Below are positions 1 through 6,386 of a DNA stretch of 9,006 bases, piece by piece. A program made the translations under genes and the position numbers. How positions within the stretch are numbered: the stretch's first letter is position 1; each line of letters begins with the position of its first letter. The DNA is taken from NCBI GenBank assembly GCA_900767815.1, contig CAAGAM010000004.1, positions 1-9,006 of the forward strand, given 5' to 3'. The notes beneath the pieces were generated by a model, which saw only the letters and a program-made list of their open reading frames with translations, did no database searches and was not told the DNA's origin. Origin of the DNA: Clostridia bacterium (lineage in GTDB: Bacteria; Bacillota; Clostridia; Christensenellales; Borkfalkiaceae).

Positions 1-1
1 T

Positions 2-254
2 GTTTTTGCGAATGCGCCTGAAGTAGTGGCGATGCATTGGCGTCCTAACGGAGAATGGGCAAAGGAAAGGTATATAGAGATTTGTTTGCCGATAGAAAAG
101 AAACAAATATAAACATTACTGTCGTTTGCAGGCTTCGGAAGAAATGGTTAATCTTTGGAGCGGTCACGTCGTCGGAAACTCGACGACGGACAGGATCTAT
201 TTGCATATCCCGAAAGAAGACCAACTCGAAGCAGCTAAAAATATCCGATATTAA
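2..254 (+). pseudogene. 3' end of an unidentified + strand gene, split by a probable one-base indel
   Basis: Product not recognised. Frame 2 is open from the window edge and reads protein-like sequence including EVVAMHWRPNGEWAKERYIE, then stops at 110-112. From base 96 frame 3 is open and continues with equally protein-like sequence (LWSGHVVGNSTTDRIYLHIP) to a TAA at 252-254. Dropping one A in the runs at 96-99 or 101-103 fuses the two into a single C-terminus, so I read this as one gene with an indel, real or from sequencing. The 5' part lies outside the window. It converges on recombinase 1 and is the only + strand gene seen, so it may be host DNA beside an inserted element or an element gene of opposite polarity. 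A longer 95-codon + frame at 55-342 covers the same bases but ends in low-complexity Lys-rich sequence and looks like a shadow. Confidence 0.5.
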
Positions 255-368
255 GGGTGATTTTGAAGTTTTTTTACTAAAAACTTTACTAAAAAACCCG
301 AAAAAAAAGAAGAAAACCGAAGGCGAAAAATGTCAATTTTAGCAAAAACAGAGCAGTAAAGGGTAGCG

Positions 369-409
369 AAAAAGGCTCTTTCAAGACTTAAAAGTCCTAA
401 AAGAGCCTT
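369..409 (-). terminator. Rho-independent terminator downstream of recombinase 1
   Basis: AAGGCTCTTT (372-381) pairs perfectly with AAAGAGCCTT (400-409), and inside it GACTT (385-389) pairs with AAGTC (392-396). On the minus strand the stem is followed by a run of T ending at 369, so it works best for minus-strand transcripts arriving from recombinase 1, whose stop is about 210 bases upstream. It could also weakly block + strand transcription from the left gene. Confidence 0.75.
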
Positions 410-453
410 CGTTGGTGACCCCTAAGCCGCTCGTAGTGAACTTAGAATTTCAC

Positions 454-495
454 CTTGATTTAGTAAATTTAGTTTGTAAAAACTTTAAAATCAAG
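454..495. repeat. Inverted repeat CTTGATTT / AAATCAAG
   Basis: An 8-base perfect inverted repeat, arms 454-461 and 488-495, separated by an AT-rich 26-base spacer. No T-run follows either arm, so a terminator is unlikely. It could be a protein-binding site, or chance in AT-rich DNA. Confidence 0.4.
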
Positions 496-526
496 CCTTA
501 TTTGTTGTTTTATTATGCTGAATGTG

Positions 527-587
527 GAGTGTTTATAGGCATACAGTATCGAACTCGCGTCCGCTGAAAATGTCGCAATAAACACTC
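527..587. repeat. 10-base perfect inverted repeat GAGTGTTTAT / ATAAACACTC
   Basis: Arms at 527-536 and 578-587 are exact reverse complements around a 41-base, more GC-rich spacer. It lies 30 to 90 bases beyond the recombinase 1 stop codon. No poly-T follows on either strand, so this does not look like a terminator. It is compatible with a recombinase or regulator binding site at the element end, but function is unproven. Confidence 0.5.
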
Positions 588-617
588 AGTCGAAGATGTT
601 TCGCTGAAATTTTCAGT

Positions 618-2225
618 TTATTTCCCGACTGCGACGTTGAGAGAATGAAACGTAAGCGAGCGGCGATAGTGGTTTTCGGCGCGGGCGATAAAATCTCGTC
701 TTTCGATAACGGTAAGAAGTATCGGAAACGGGCTGTTAAGCAGTTCCTGAAAATTGACTATCGACTTTACATAGTCGTTATCGATATTGATTTTGTAAAT
801 CATTTTGATAATGCCGTTGCGCCTTTCCTTTACTTCCTGACTTTCGAGCAAATCCCGAATTATCTTTGAAAGCCTTGATATGGTTTTGACGTTGTAAGGC
901 GGAAACATTGCGATATTTCCGTCGATATTTTCTTTTTCATAAAGCCTGTCGCCTTTTTCGACTTCGAGTTGCCGAATGTTTCCCTCAATGATATTGTTGA
1001 TACATTTGTCGCATTCCGCCTGAGATTTTCGGTATTCTTCAATTTTGCTTTCAATCTCTCGGATATTGGATAACAATTCGTCGGACTTTTTGTCGAGTTC
1101 GTCTGAAGCGTTAATATAGCAGGTTTTTATGAGTTCGCATAAGCAGTCGTAATTCCTAGGCAACAGCAAGCAATCGGAGAGCAGAGATAAAATGTAATCT
1201 TCCAGATACTCGGCATTGATCGCTTTTCCGTTACAGCCACTTTTCTTATGGTTACAAATATATATCGGAATTCTTTTCTTTTCCGTCCCTGACCAACTTG
1301 CGGTTATTGTGCCTTCGCATATACCGCAAATGCATAACCCCGATAAAAGGGCTGTCCTTTTGGGTGAACGTAAACCGTCTGACTGTATTTTCCTTGCATC
1401 CAGCATTGACTGAACTTTATTAAACAAATCATAACTGACGATTTGCGGCATACCGTGGGGAATGCGGATTATTTCGCTTGACGATCGTTCCTTATGGCTG
1501 TTATAAGGCTCGTTTCTTGCTCTGTATGCTCCCTTGTTGAAAATATACTCGCCTGTATATTCTCTATTGCGTAAAATATCGTGCAAGTGATTAGAGTATA
1601 ATTTGCCGTTTGCTCGGCGATAACCATTCGAGTTCAAATAGTTTGCGATTGAAGTGTAACCATACCCGTCGGCTGCCATTTCAAACATAATTTTTACGGC
1701 TTTTGCCTCTTCTTCTACAAGAACGTATCTTTTGTCTTTTTTTGCATAACCGATGGGCGGCGTTCCGCTATGTGCTTTTCCTTCTCGGGCATTTGCCATA
1801 ACGCCTGCCTTTGCTTCCCGCGCTAATTTCTTAGAGTACATTTCGGCAATACCGAGGCTGATGAGTTCAAAAAACTCGCCTTCGGGGGAATCATCGAACT
1901 CTTCGATTGCGCTTATGATTTTTATTCCGTATTTCTTGAAATACTTTTTATAGTATCTTGCGTCGTCAACGTTTCTTGCCCACCTGTCCATTCTATGAAC
2001 GATGATATATTGAAAATCTTTCAGTTGAACGTCGCTGACCATTTTTTGAAAATTTATTCTGTTTGCCGATGTTCCCGTTTGCGCCTCGTCGATATACTCC
2101 CGCACAATCTGAACGTTATGTCTTTGACAAAACTGTTTGATTGCCGCAAGCTGAACAACGATACTTGATTCTTGCTGTTTGTCCGAAGAATAGCGGGCAT
2201 AGGCAACGGCTGAAATTACAGGCAT
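618..2225 (-). CDS. Large serine recombinase 1 (site-specific integrase/excisionase), intact
   Basis: A 535-residue large serine recombinase, the type that integrates and excises mobile elements by a 5'-phosphoserine intermediate. Domain order fits the family. The N-terminal resolvase domain (about residues 3-150) has the nucleophile motif YARYSSDKQ with predicted catalytic Ser13 and the conserved arginine block HRMDRWARN (77-85). A recombinase domain follows (about 155-285). A zinc ribbon uses Cys300, Cys303, Cys324 and Cys331. A Lys/Glu-rich coiled coil (about 375-435) precedes the C-terminal tail. Length is normal. I chose the ATG at 2225 because AAGGAG lies 7 bases upstream and the catalytic domain starts there. 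An upstream in-frame ATG at 2360 sits in a terminator loop and would add 45 unrelated residues. It has its own putative promoter and leader hairpin. It is only distantly related to recombinase 2, so this is not a recent duplication. Substrate site unknown. Confidence 0.93.
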   Translation of the reverse strand: MPVISAVAYARYSSDKQQESSIVVQLAAIKQFCQRHNVQIVREYIDEAQTGTSANRINFQKMVSDVQLKDFQYIIVHRMDRWARNVDDARYYKKYFKKYGIKIISAIEEFDDSPEGEFFELISLGIAEMYSKKLAREAKAGVMANAREGKAHSGTPPIGYAKKDKRYVLVEEEAKAVKIMFEMAADGYGYTSIANYLNSNGYRRANGKLYSNHLHDILRNREYTGEYIFNKGAYRARNEPYNSHKERSSSEIIRIPHGMPQIVSYDLFNKVQSMLDARKIQSDGLRSPKRTALLSGLCICGICEGTITASWSGTEKKRIPIYICNHKKSGCNGKAINAEYLEDYILSLLSDCLLLPRNYDCLCELIKTCYINASDELDKKSDELLSNIREIESKIEEYRKSQAECDKCINNIIEGNIRQLEVEKGDRLYEKENIDGNIAMFPPYNVKTISRLSKIIRDLLESQEVKERRNGIIKMIYKINIDNDYVKSIVNFQELLNSPFPILLTVIERRDFIARAENHYRRSLTFHSLNVAVGK

Positions 2226-2241
2226 ATAAAAACTCCTTTTC

Positions 2242-2283
2242 TTATGATAAGAATACGAGGATAAGGTTTGTATTCTTTCATAA
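2242..2283 (-). promoter_or_regulatory. Leader hairpin in the 5' UTR of recombinase 1
   Basis: TTATGATAAGAATAC (2242-2256) is the reverse complement of GTATTCTTTCATAA (2270-2283) except for one bulged base, giving a 14-bp stem around a 13-base loop. It lies between the putative -10 and the AAGGAG ribosome site (2233-2238), so it would form at the 5' end of the mRNA. Possible roles are transcript stabilisation, translational control, or, as DNA, a dyad operator for a regulator or the recombinase itself. There is no T-run, so it is not a terminator. Confidence 0.6.
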
Positions 2284-2287
2284 TGAT

Positions 2288-2316
2288 AATATATGTCTGT
2301 AAACGTAATTTCCCAA
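2288..2316 (-). promoter_or_regulatory. Candidate promoter of recombinase 1
   Basis: On the minus strand TTGGGA (2311-2316) and TATATT (2288-2293) are 17 bases apart. The -35 is weak. Support comes from an equally spaced block (TGG-purine-AAATT, 11 bases, CATATATTATCA) upstream of the gene at 6825-7571. Transcription would begin near 2281, giving a leader of about 55 bases. Confidence 0.4.
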
Positions 2317-2344
2317 AATGTCGCTCTATAAGCCGATAAATAAG

Positions 2345-2371
2345 CAAAACGAGCAGTCATCAGACCGCTCG
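2345..2371 (-). terminator. Terminator after recombinase 2
   Basis: On the minus strand CGAGCGGTC (2363-2371) pairs with GACTGCTCG (2350-2358) with one G-U pair and a 4-base loop, followed by TTTT (2346-2349). It begins 8 bases after the recombinase 2 stop codon and separates the helicase-recombinase 2 operon from recombinase 1. Confidence 0.7.
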
Positions 2372-2378
2372 TCGTGCT

Positions 2379-2897
2379 TTAAATATTGAATGAAATGTCT
2401 ATATCTCCCGATGTTTCGTCAAACTCGATTTTCTTTATGAAAAGTCGGATAAATCGTCGGCTTTCCTCAATAGTCGGAAAAAGGTCGTCGATAGTCAGCA
2501 TATCCGCAAAGTTACTTGTTTTCAATGTTTCTATGGATAAAACCTTGTTTTCCGCCTGGTCGATATTTTGCTGTAATGCCTTTTGCTTTGCTGTTTCCGA
2601 TTCGATGATCGACTCATATCTTGAAATCAAAGTTGGATTACTGCTTTTTGAAATTCTGTCAATCAGGTTGCTTATTTTAAGGTCGATATCTTTTTTGTTT
2701 CTGTTCGTTATGGAAATTTTTTCTTTGATTTCCTTTTGGATATCGGTTAAAACGTTATCTTTAAGCGGGGATTGTAAAAGATAATCATTCACGCTTTCAG
2801 TTATAATCGATTTTACAGCCGTTTCGAGATAATCGGCGTTTATGGGTTTTGTAGAGCAGAGTTTGCCGATTTTTTTCTCGGTGATTAGGGCAAGCAT
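2379..2897 (-). pseudogene. C-terminal fragment of large serine recombinase 2
   Basis: This frame encodes the rest of the recombinase begun at 2797-3882. Its start reads IGKLCSTKPINADYLE, which holds the last zinc-ribbon cysteine followed by the NKPI-x-ADYLE-like signature seen in this family. Then comes a coiled coil rich in Lys, Glu, Asp and Asn (KEIKEKISITNRNKKDIDLK and beyond) and the usual C-terminal segment (FPTIEESRRFIRLFIKKIEF). The nominal ATG at 2897 lies in the overlap and has no ribosome site, so it is unlikely to be an independent gene. Removing one base from the seven-base homopolymer at 2870-2876 fuses it in frame with the upstream part. A terminator follows. Without the fusion this segment would not be translated as part of a working recombinase. 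Confidence 0.8.
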
Positions 2898-3882
2898 AGG
2901 TTCTGTATTTTTGTTTGCTTCGTCCGCCTGTCTGAGAAACGCCGCTCATAGACGAGCCGCACTGTTTGCAGAATATAAGTCCCGTAAGGATGAAAGGACT
3001 GTTTAAGTTCGAAACTGGCATAGTTACTCGCTGTTTCAATATCTTTTGAACTTTGTCGAATTTCTTTCGGTCGATTATAGGCGGAATTGCCGTTTCGTTT
3101 CTGACTTCATCGAAATTTTCGATTAAAACCCTGTTTTTCTTCTTTTTACCGTCATTGCGGTTATAAACGTAAATTCCGCAATATTTCTCGTTTTTGAGCA
3201 TTGCATTTAAGGTTGTATAACTGAATTGTTGTCCGTTTCGGGTTGTATAACCGAGTCTGTTTAATTCCGTTATAACCTGGCTGTAACTTTCGCCTTTGGA
3301 TATTTTATCGAAAATTACGCGTATCGCGGGGGCTTCATCTTCGTTTATATAATATCTTTTGTTGATTGTTGTATAACCGTATGGAGCAACGCCGCCTGCG
3401 GATAACCCGTTTTTAACGTTGTTTATTTCGACGCGCATTGTATCGCTCGCGATAAGTCGAACGATATATTGATTTTGTAGCATTAAAATGCCGCGGGTAA
3501 ACTCATCGACAGGTGTTTCGGGGTTTTTCATATCTCCCGCGATAACAAAACAGCCGTAGGAGTTGAGCAGTTTTATTGCCGTTTCGCCGTTTGCATAGTT
3601 TCGGTTCAACCTGTCGAGTTTCATAACGACGATAACGTCTACACCGCCGCTTTTTGCAAGATTGAGCATTTTTTGATACTCGGTTCGATCGGTAAACATT
3701 CCGCTCACGTCGTCTTCCTGATATACGATATATTCCTGTAAAAACGGGTAATCATTCAGAAATTCACGACAATTTGCAATTTGAGTTTCAAGCGAGGTGT
3801 CGCGTTCGTCGGGCGCGCTTTTTCTGGCGTATATAGATACTCGGAGTTTATCGGTTCCGATATTTTGCTTTATGCTGTTCAG
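2797..3882 (-). pseudogene. Large serine recombinase 2, catalytic, recombinase and zinc-ribbon part
   Basis: Open from 3882 with no ATG, GTG or TTG before the catalytic motif. The first recognisable residues (3858 downward) are LRVSIYARKSAPDERDTSLE, with the catalytic Ser in YARKS, followed by MKLDRLNRN, the family arginine block, and APYGYTTI opening the recombinase domain. FCKQCG and YACPNH supply three zinc-ribbon cysteines. The apparent GTG start at 3708 would delete the catalytic serine and is rejected. The real start is probably the ATG at 3928, which has AAGGAG 6 bases upstream. A one-base indel, best placed in the T-run at 3863-3866 (+ strand), would join it to this frame. A second indel at 2870-2876 cuts off the C-terminus, so the frame ends in off-frame residues. 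Reassembled length is about 515 residues, normal for the family. As written the gene cannot make a full enzyme unless frameshifting occurs or the indels are sequencing errors. Confidence 0.85.
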
Positions 3883-3928
3883 TCATTTTGTTAAGTATTT
3901 CAAGTTCGGATTGTTCAAGTTTTCTCAT
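3848..3928 (-). CDS. 26-codon start segment of recombinase 2 (or short leader ORF)
   Basis: ATG at 3928 follows a strong AAAGGAG with 6 bases of spacing. The frame reads MRKLEQSELEILNKMTEQHK and six more residues, then TAA at 3848-3850. It overlaps the frame in which the recombinase catalytic domain is read. The simplest reading is that this is the true N-terminus of recombinase 2, split off by one extra base. The alternative is a real short ORF that couples translation to the recombinase, but that would need a non-standard start codon for the recombinase. It overlaps the end of the preceding 55-codon ORF by 14 bases. Confidence 0.5.
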   Translation of the reverse strand: MRKLEQSELEILNKMTEQHKAKYRNR

Positions 3929-4082
3929 TTTTCTCTCCTTTATCAATGGTTATTTTACTTGCTATGGTTTCGGATATGTATTTGTCTATATCTTCCTTAG
4001 TGCTTAAAGTATCTAAAGGGAAAACGGGGTTTTGAAGCCCGTTCCCCTTGGCTTTCATCAAGTCCTTTTTGTTGATTTTCAT
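3915..4082 (-). CDS. Small unknown protein, 55 residues, in the helicase-recombinase operon
   Basis: Not recognised. The start ATG at 4082 overlaps the stop of the preceding gene (ATGA), and its own stop at 3915-3917 lies inside the start of recombinase 2, so it is embedded by overlaps on both sides. This is typical of translational coupling in compact mobile-element operons. The product is basic and hydrophilic, beginning MKINKKDLMKAKGNGLQNPV, with a predicted helical middle (TKEDIDKYISETIASKI). No membrane segment, signal peptide or cysteine is seen. Its own ribosome site is weak (GGGG), so translation probably depends on the upstream gene. Position just before a recombinase suggests, but does not show, a directionality or accessory factor. 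Its end also carries the recombinase ribosome site. Confidence 0.6.
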   Translation of the reverse strand: MKINKKDLMKAKGNGLQNPVFPLDTLSTKEDIDKYISETIASKITIDKGEKNEKT

Positions 4083-4411
4083 TTTTTGACCCCATCATTG
4101 CAAGGATCGTTTTGAGCATTTAACATATCTTGGTAATATCCTTTATATGGTATGATGTATGCGTCAGAGTCATATTTTCCTATACGGTAAACGCCCACAA
4201 CATATATATCAAAATCGCAAAATTCATATACGGGTAAATCTGTATTGTCGCAAATATATTGAGCACAAGCGTATGAGATTATGTAATGATAATATTCCTG
4301 GACGTTTTCGTTGTTAGTGTCGTTGATTTGAATATAATTTGTATTATCAAATAACTTATAATTACGTAAAGCCACCATATCGAATTTTTCGTTTATTGTT
4401 TCTAATGTCAT
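4079..4411 (-). CDS. Unknown acidic protein, 110 residues
   Basis: Not recognised. The start ATG overlaps the helicase stop codon as ATGA (4408-4411) and an AAAGGAG lies 10 bases upstream inside the helicase end. The product is rich in Tyr, Asp and Asn, with a Tyr-rich stretch (NVQEYYHYIISYACAQYICD) followed by alternating hydrophobic residues (FDIYVVGVYRIGKY) likely to form beta strands. Three cysteines lie in the middle and one near the C-terminus, without a clear metal-binding pattern. No signal peptide or membrane segment. It is followed without a gap by the 55-codon ORF. Operon position between a helicase and a recombinase suggests a role in element replication or excision. This is inference only. 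Confidence 0.75.
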   Translation of the reverse strand: MTLETINEKFDMVALRNYKLFDNTNYIQINDTNNENVQEYYHYIISYACAQYICDNTDLPVYEFCDFDIYVVGVYRIGKYDSDAYIIPYKGYYQDMLNAQNDPCNDGVKK

Positions 4412-4977
4412 AAATTTTCTTCTCCTTTCTTGTTAAAGTTTTTCGTTATTTCTTCTTCATCATTGACAGCATAATTACTGACAGGTGCGGACTGTTTCGG
4501 CGTAGGATTAGACTTTGCCTGTTCCGTTTCTTCTAATTCGTCAAAGAAAGAATCGCGCTTTATCCCTTCGGGGAATATAAAGCAATCGCAACGCCTGACA
4601 ACGCCGTTTAATGATGTTTTAACCGAGTTGTGGTCACCGTCGCATTTTGTAATTCCGCGCTCTTTCCAACGCTTTTTTACAGCCGCCGTTTCGTTTATTC
4701 CGTTGTCAATCAGCAATTTTTGAGTGGTTGCCGTGGGAATGTAAACGTTCCACGAGCCGTCTTTCTTCATTCGGATTGTGCCGAGATTCGTTCCGTTCGG
4801 GAAATGGTCGGGAGAATCTGTGTCCATTCCGTCGATGAAGAAGTTTTGTTTGTTTCTCACTATGTAGTTTACTATTACGTTTTGAGCCTTAACGGCAATA
4901 TCTCGCTCCTGAACGCTGTTTTGTTCGGGTTCGAGAAGTAGTCGGATAAGTTCGTCGGCATTTAGGGCAACGCCGAA
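4408..4977 (-). pseudogene. C-terminal part of the DUF927-type helicase, in a shifted frame
   Basis: This frame continues the helicase after a one-base indel. Removing one T from the six-T run (minus strand, 4976-4981) turns MDEFFRRCPK into MDEFFGVALNADELIRLLLE, after which reading continues to the stop at 4408. The segment (NYIVRNKQNFF, then NLGTIRMKKDGSWNVYIPTA) resembles the C-terminal region of DUF927 helicases, where a helical part is followed by a winged-helix-like beta-rich domain. The last 40 residues are a Ser/Pro/Glu-rich linker. A GTG at 4860 is the only obvious internal start and has no ribosome site, so independent translation is unlikely. It ends in an ATGA overlap with the next gene. 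Confidence 0.72.
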
Positions 4978-6091
4978 AAAACTCGTCCATTAACGTAATG
5001 GTCAAGTGAATTATTGCGTATTTGCTCGCCAGCCTGTCCGTCAGATTGTCGCGTTTAAGCATTAAGCTGTCAACCGTCTTTTGGGACTTTTCATAAATAC
5101 TATACAATGAATCAATCGATAAACTCTGAACGTACTCAGCAAACTCTTTGCCCGTGAAACCGTAATTCTGTAATACGATTCGTTTTATATGTTCCGCCGC
5201 TTCGGCACTCGGTGTCCAGGTTATGCCCTGCGTTTGAATGACTCGAACCTGTAAACCCTGATTTTGCCTTTTTGCGTCCTGTATAGGCGTTTCGCTGGAA
5301 ATGACAACCAAGCCGCTCCAACCCGATCCGTCGTTGCGGATTTTACCGTCTGAAGTGCAACGGCTTTTTTCTTCGCCGCTTGCAATGGTGTAAATGAGAT
5401 TGGCAAGGTCGATAAACGGGGCGGTTGTTACATCGTCTAAAACGATAGGCAAACCGTTAATTCCGCTCATTCCTGCGTATAATGCATTTGTTGTTGATGA
5501 GAACGTTTTAATTAAACTGTCTTTATTTGAAATTCTGGGGCAGGCAAACGGACTTACCAATAATTGTTCCGCTGTGGTTTTGCCTGTGCTTGAAGCCCCG
5601 CAAAGATTAACAATAATTACACCCGTATCGGAAATGTCCTTTAATCGTGAGGCAACGACGGCAGAATAGCCGATTGATAGTGCCAGACTCAAAGAAGGGA
5701 CGGGATATATAAAATCATTTAAAAAATTAAGATATGTTTCTTTATCTCCCTTGCTGAAACTGAAATTCTGTCTGTCCGATACAGAACTGATTCCATTAAA
5801 GTTTGATTTATCGTAAAGAAAAACGTCTTGCCCGTTATGCTTATACCACCCAAGAGAAGAGTGTTTGTACTCGACAAGGTTGATTCGCAGGCAGGAATTA
5901 TACGTTTCGATTAGATAATCCGGCATATAGTTTTCAAGCCAGAGCGGTAACAGTAACCTATGTTTTGCAAGTTCCGCCAACGTTTTCTTGAATTCGTATA
6001 CACACGATATAGGGAAATTGAAACTAAAAAAATTGATATTGTGGTCGTTGACTTCGATTTCGATTAGGTCTTCAACCGACGGGTTATCCAA
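4889..6091 (-). pseudogene. DUF927-type (phage/plasmid-like) helicase, N-terminal and ATPase part
   Basis: Probable replication helicase of the mobile element. Counting from the TTG at 6091, the ATPase core has a Walker A motif GASSTGKTT (165-173), a Walker B PIVLDD (215-220), and VVISSETP (262-269), matching the SSGE-like strand of DUF927 proteins. An N-terminal domain of about 160 residues precedes it, as in the family. The TTG is not the true start: the same frame is open upstream and reads GYADFISIDPNVGNSIDIAP from 6181. A further one-base indel near 6183-6192 is needed to reach an ATG at 6208 (AGGAGG 4 bases upstream) or 6222 (GGGGGTG upstream). The frame ends in nonsense after MDEFF because of the indel at 4976-4981. 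Reassembled length is about 600 residues, normal for the family. First gene of an operon with recombinase 2. Confidence 0.82.
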
Positions 6092-6212
6092 AGAACGTAT
6101 TATCTTCGTTACTTTGAATGCTGGGGCTATGTCGATAGAATTGCCGACATTTGGATCTATACTGATAAAATCAGCGTATCCGTTTGCGAAAGTTCATTTT
6201 TAAAGGCATTGA

Positions 6213-6251
6213 GCCTCCTCATAAATTCACCCCCACTTTAAGGGTGGAGGC
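6213..6251 (-). promoter_or_regulatory. Leader hairpin overlapping the helicase translation start
   Basis: On the minus strand GCCTCC (6246-6251) can pair with GGAGGC (6213-6218), and CACCC (6242-6246) with GGGTG (6228-6232). The transcript is predicted to start near 6247, so only part of the outer stem would exist in the RNA. Folding would cover the purine-rich ribosome sites and the ATG at 6222, suggesting translational control of the helicase operon. The effect is inferred only. Confidence 0.4.
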
Positions 6252-6253
6252 AC

Positions 6254-6282
6254 AGTATAACACCGAACTTTTTATTTGTCAA
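6254..6282 (-). promoter_or_regulatory. Strong housekeeping-type promoter of the helicase operon
   Basis: Minus strand TTGACA (6277-6282), exactly 17 bases, TATACT (6254-6259), preceded by A/T tracts (6283-6325) resembling an UP element. It is the closest match to the sigma-70/sigma-A consensus in the window. It lies between the HU-gene terminator and the helicase start with a leader of about 25-40 bases. Confidence 0.85.
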
Positions 6283-6325
6283 TAGGTTTTTAAAAAAATT
6301 TTGATTTTTTAAAAATTTTTTTAGG

Positions 6326-6357
6326 AAAAAAAAGAATAGCCCGAAAGCGGACTATCC
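6326..6357 (-). terminator. Terminator after the HU-like gene
   Basis: GGATAGTCCG (minus strand, 6348-6357) pairs over 10 bp, including G-U pairs, with CGGGCTATTC (6334-6343) across a 4-base loop, followed by eight T (6326-6333). A textbook intrinsic terminator 30 bases past the stop codon. It insulates the helicase promoter. Confidence 0.9.
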
Positions 6358-6386
6358 TTAAATGTGGCAACTGCGAAAATATGCAG

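Larger units (their letters stand above)
255..617. other. Gene-free interval left of recombinase 1, with several inverted repeats
   Basis: No convincing coding sequence in about 360 bases. Bases 255-368 are very A-rich with a repeated TTACTAAAAA motif. Bases 369-409 hold a minus-strand terminator. Bases 454-495 hold an 8-base inverted repeat (CTTGATTT/AAATCAAG). Bases 527-587 hold a perfect 10-base inverted repeat, and 604-616 a 13-base near-palindrome CTGAAATTTTCAG touching the recombinase stop codon. An attachment site could lie here because integrases often sit beside one, but no second copy of any candidate core is in the window, so none is called. Confidence 0.5.

Noticed and set aside
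55..342. 95-codon + strand ORF
   Set aside because: It runs in a different frame from the two protein-like frames of the left-edge gene and ends in a Lys-rich low-complexity tail from A-rich DNA.
255..617. CRISPR array, tRNA or attachment-site tRNA end
   Set aside because: No regularly spaced repeats, no cloverleaf or T-arm motif and no duplicated core sequence could be found.
2226..2360. 45-residue N-terminal extension of recombinase 1 from the ATG at 2360
   Set aside because: That ATG lies in the loop of a terminator hairpin and has no ribosome site. The ATG at 2225 has AAGGAG at good spacing and begins the catalytic domain.
2386..2784. 132-codon + strand ORF opposite recombinase 2
   Set aside because: Hydrophobic Ser/Phe/Leu-rich composition typical of the antisense of a Lys/Glu-rich coiled coil. 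No ribosome site.
2797..2960. Programmed ribosomal frameshift as the default explanation of the recombinase 2 break
   Set aside because: A +1 shift at this homopolymer lacks a visible stop, rare codon or structure as stimulator, and similar breaks occur in two other genes. An indel or sequencing error is simpler.
3708..3708. GTG start for recombinase 2
   Set aside because: The frame is open upstream and contains the catalytic serine motif YARKS. Starting here would give an enzyme without its nucleophile.
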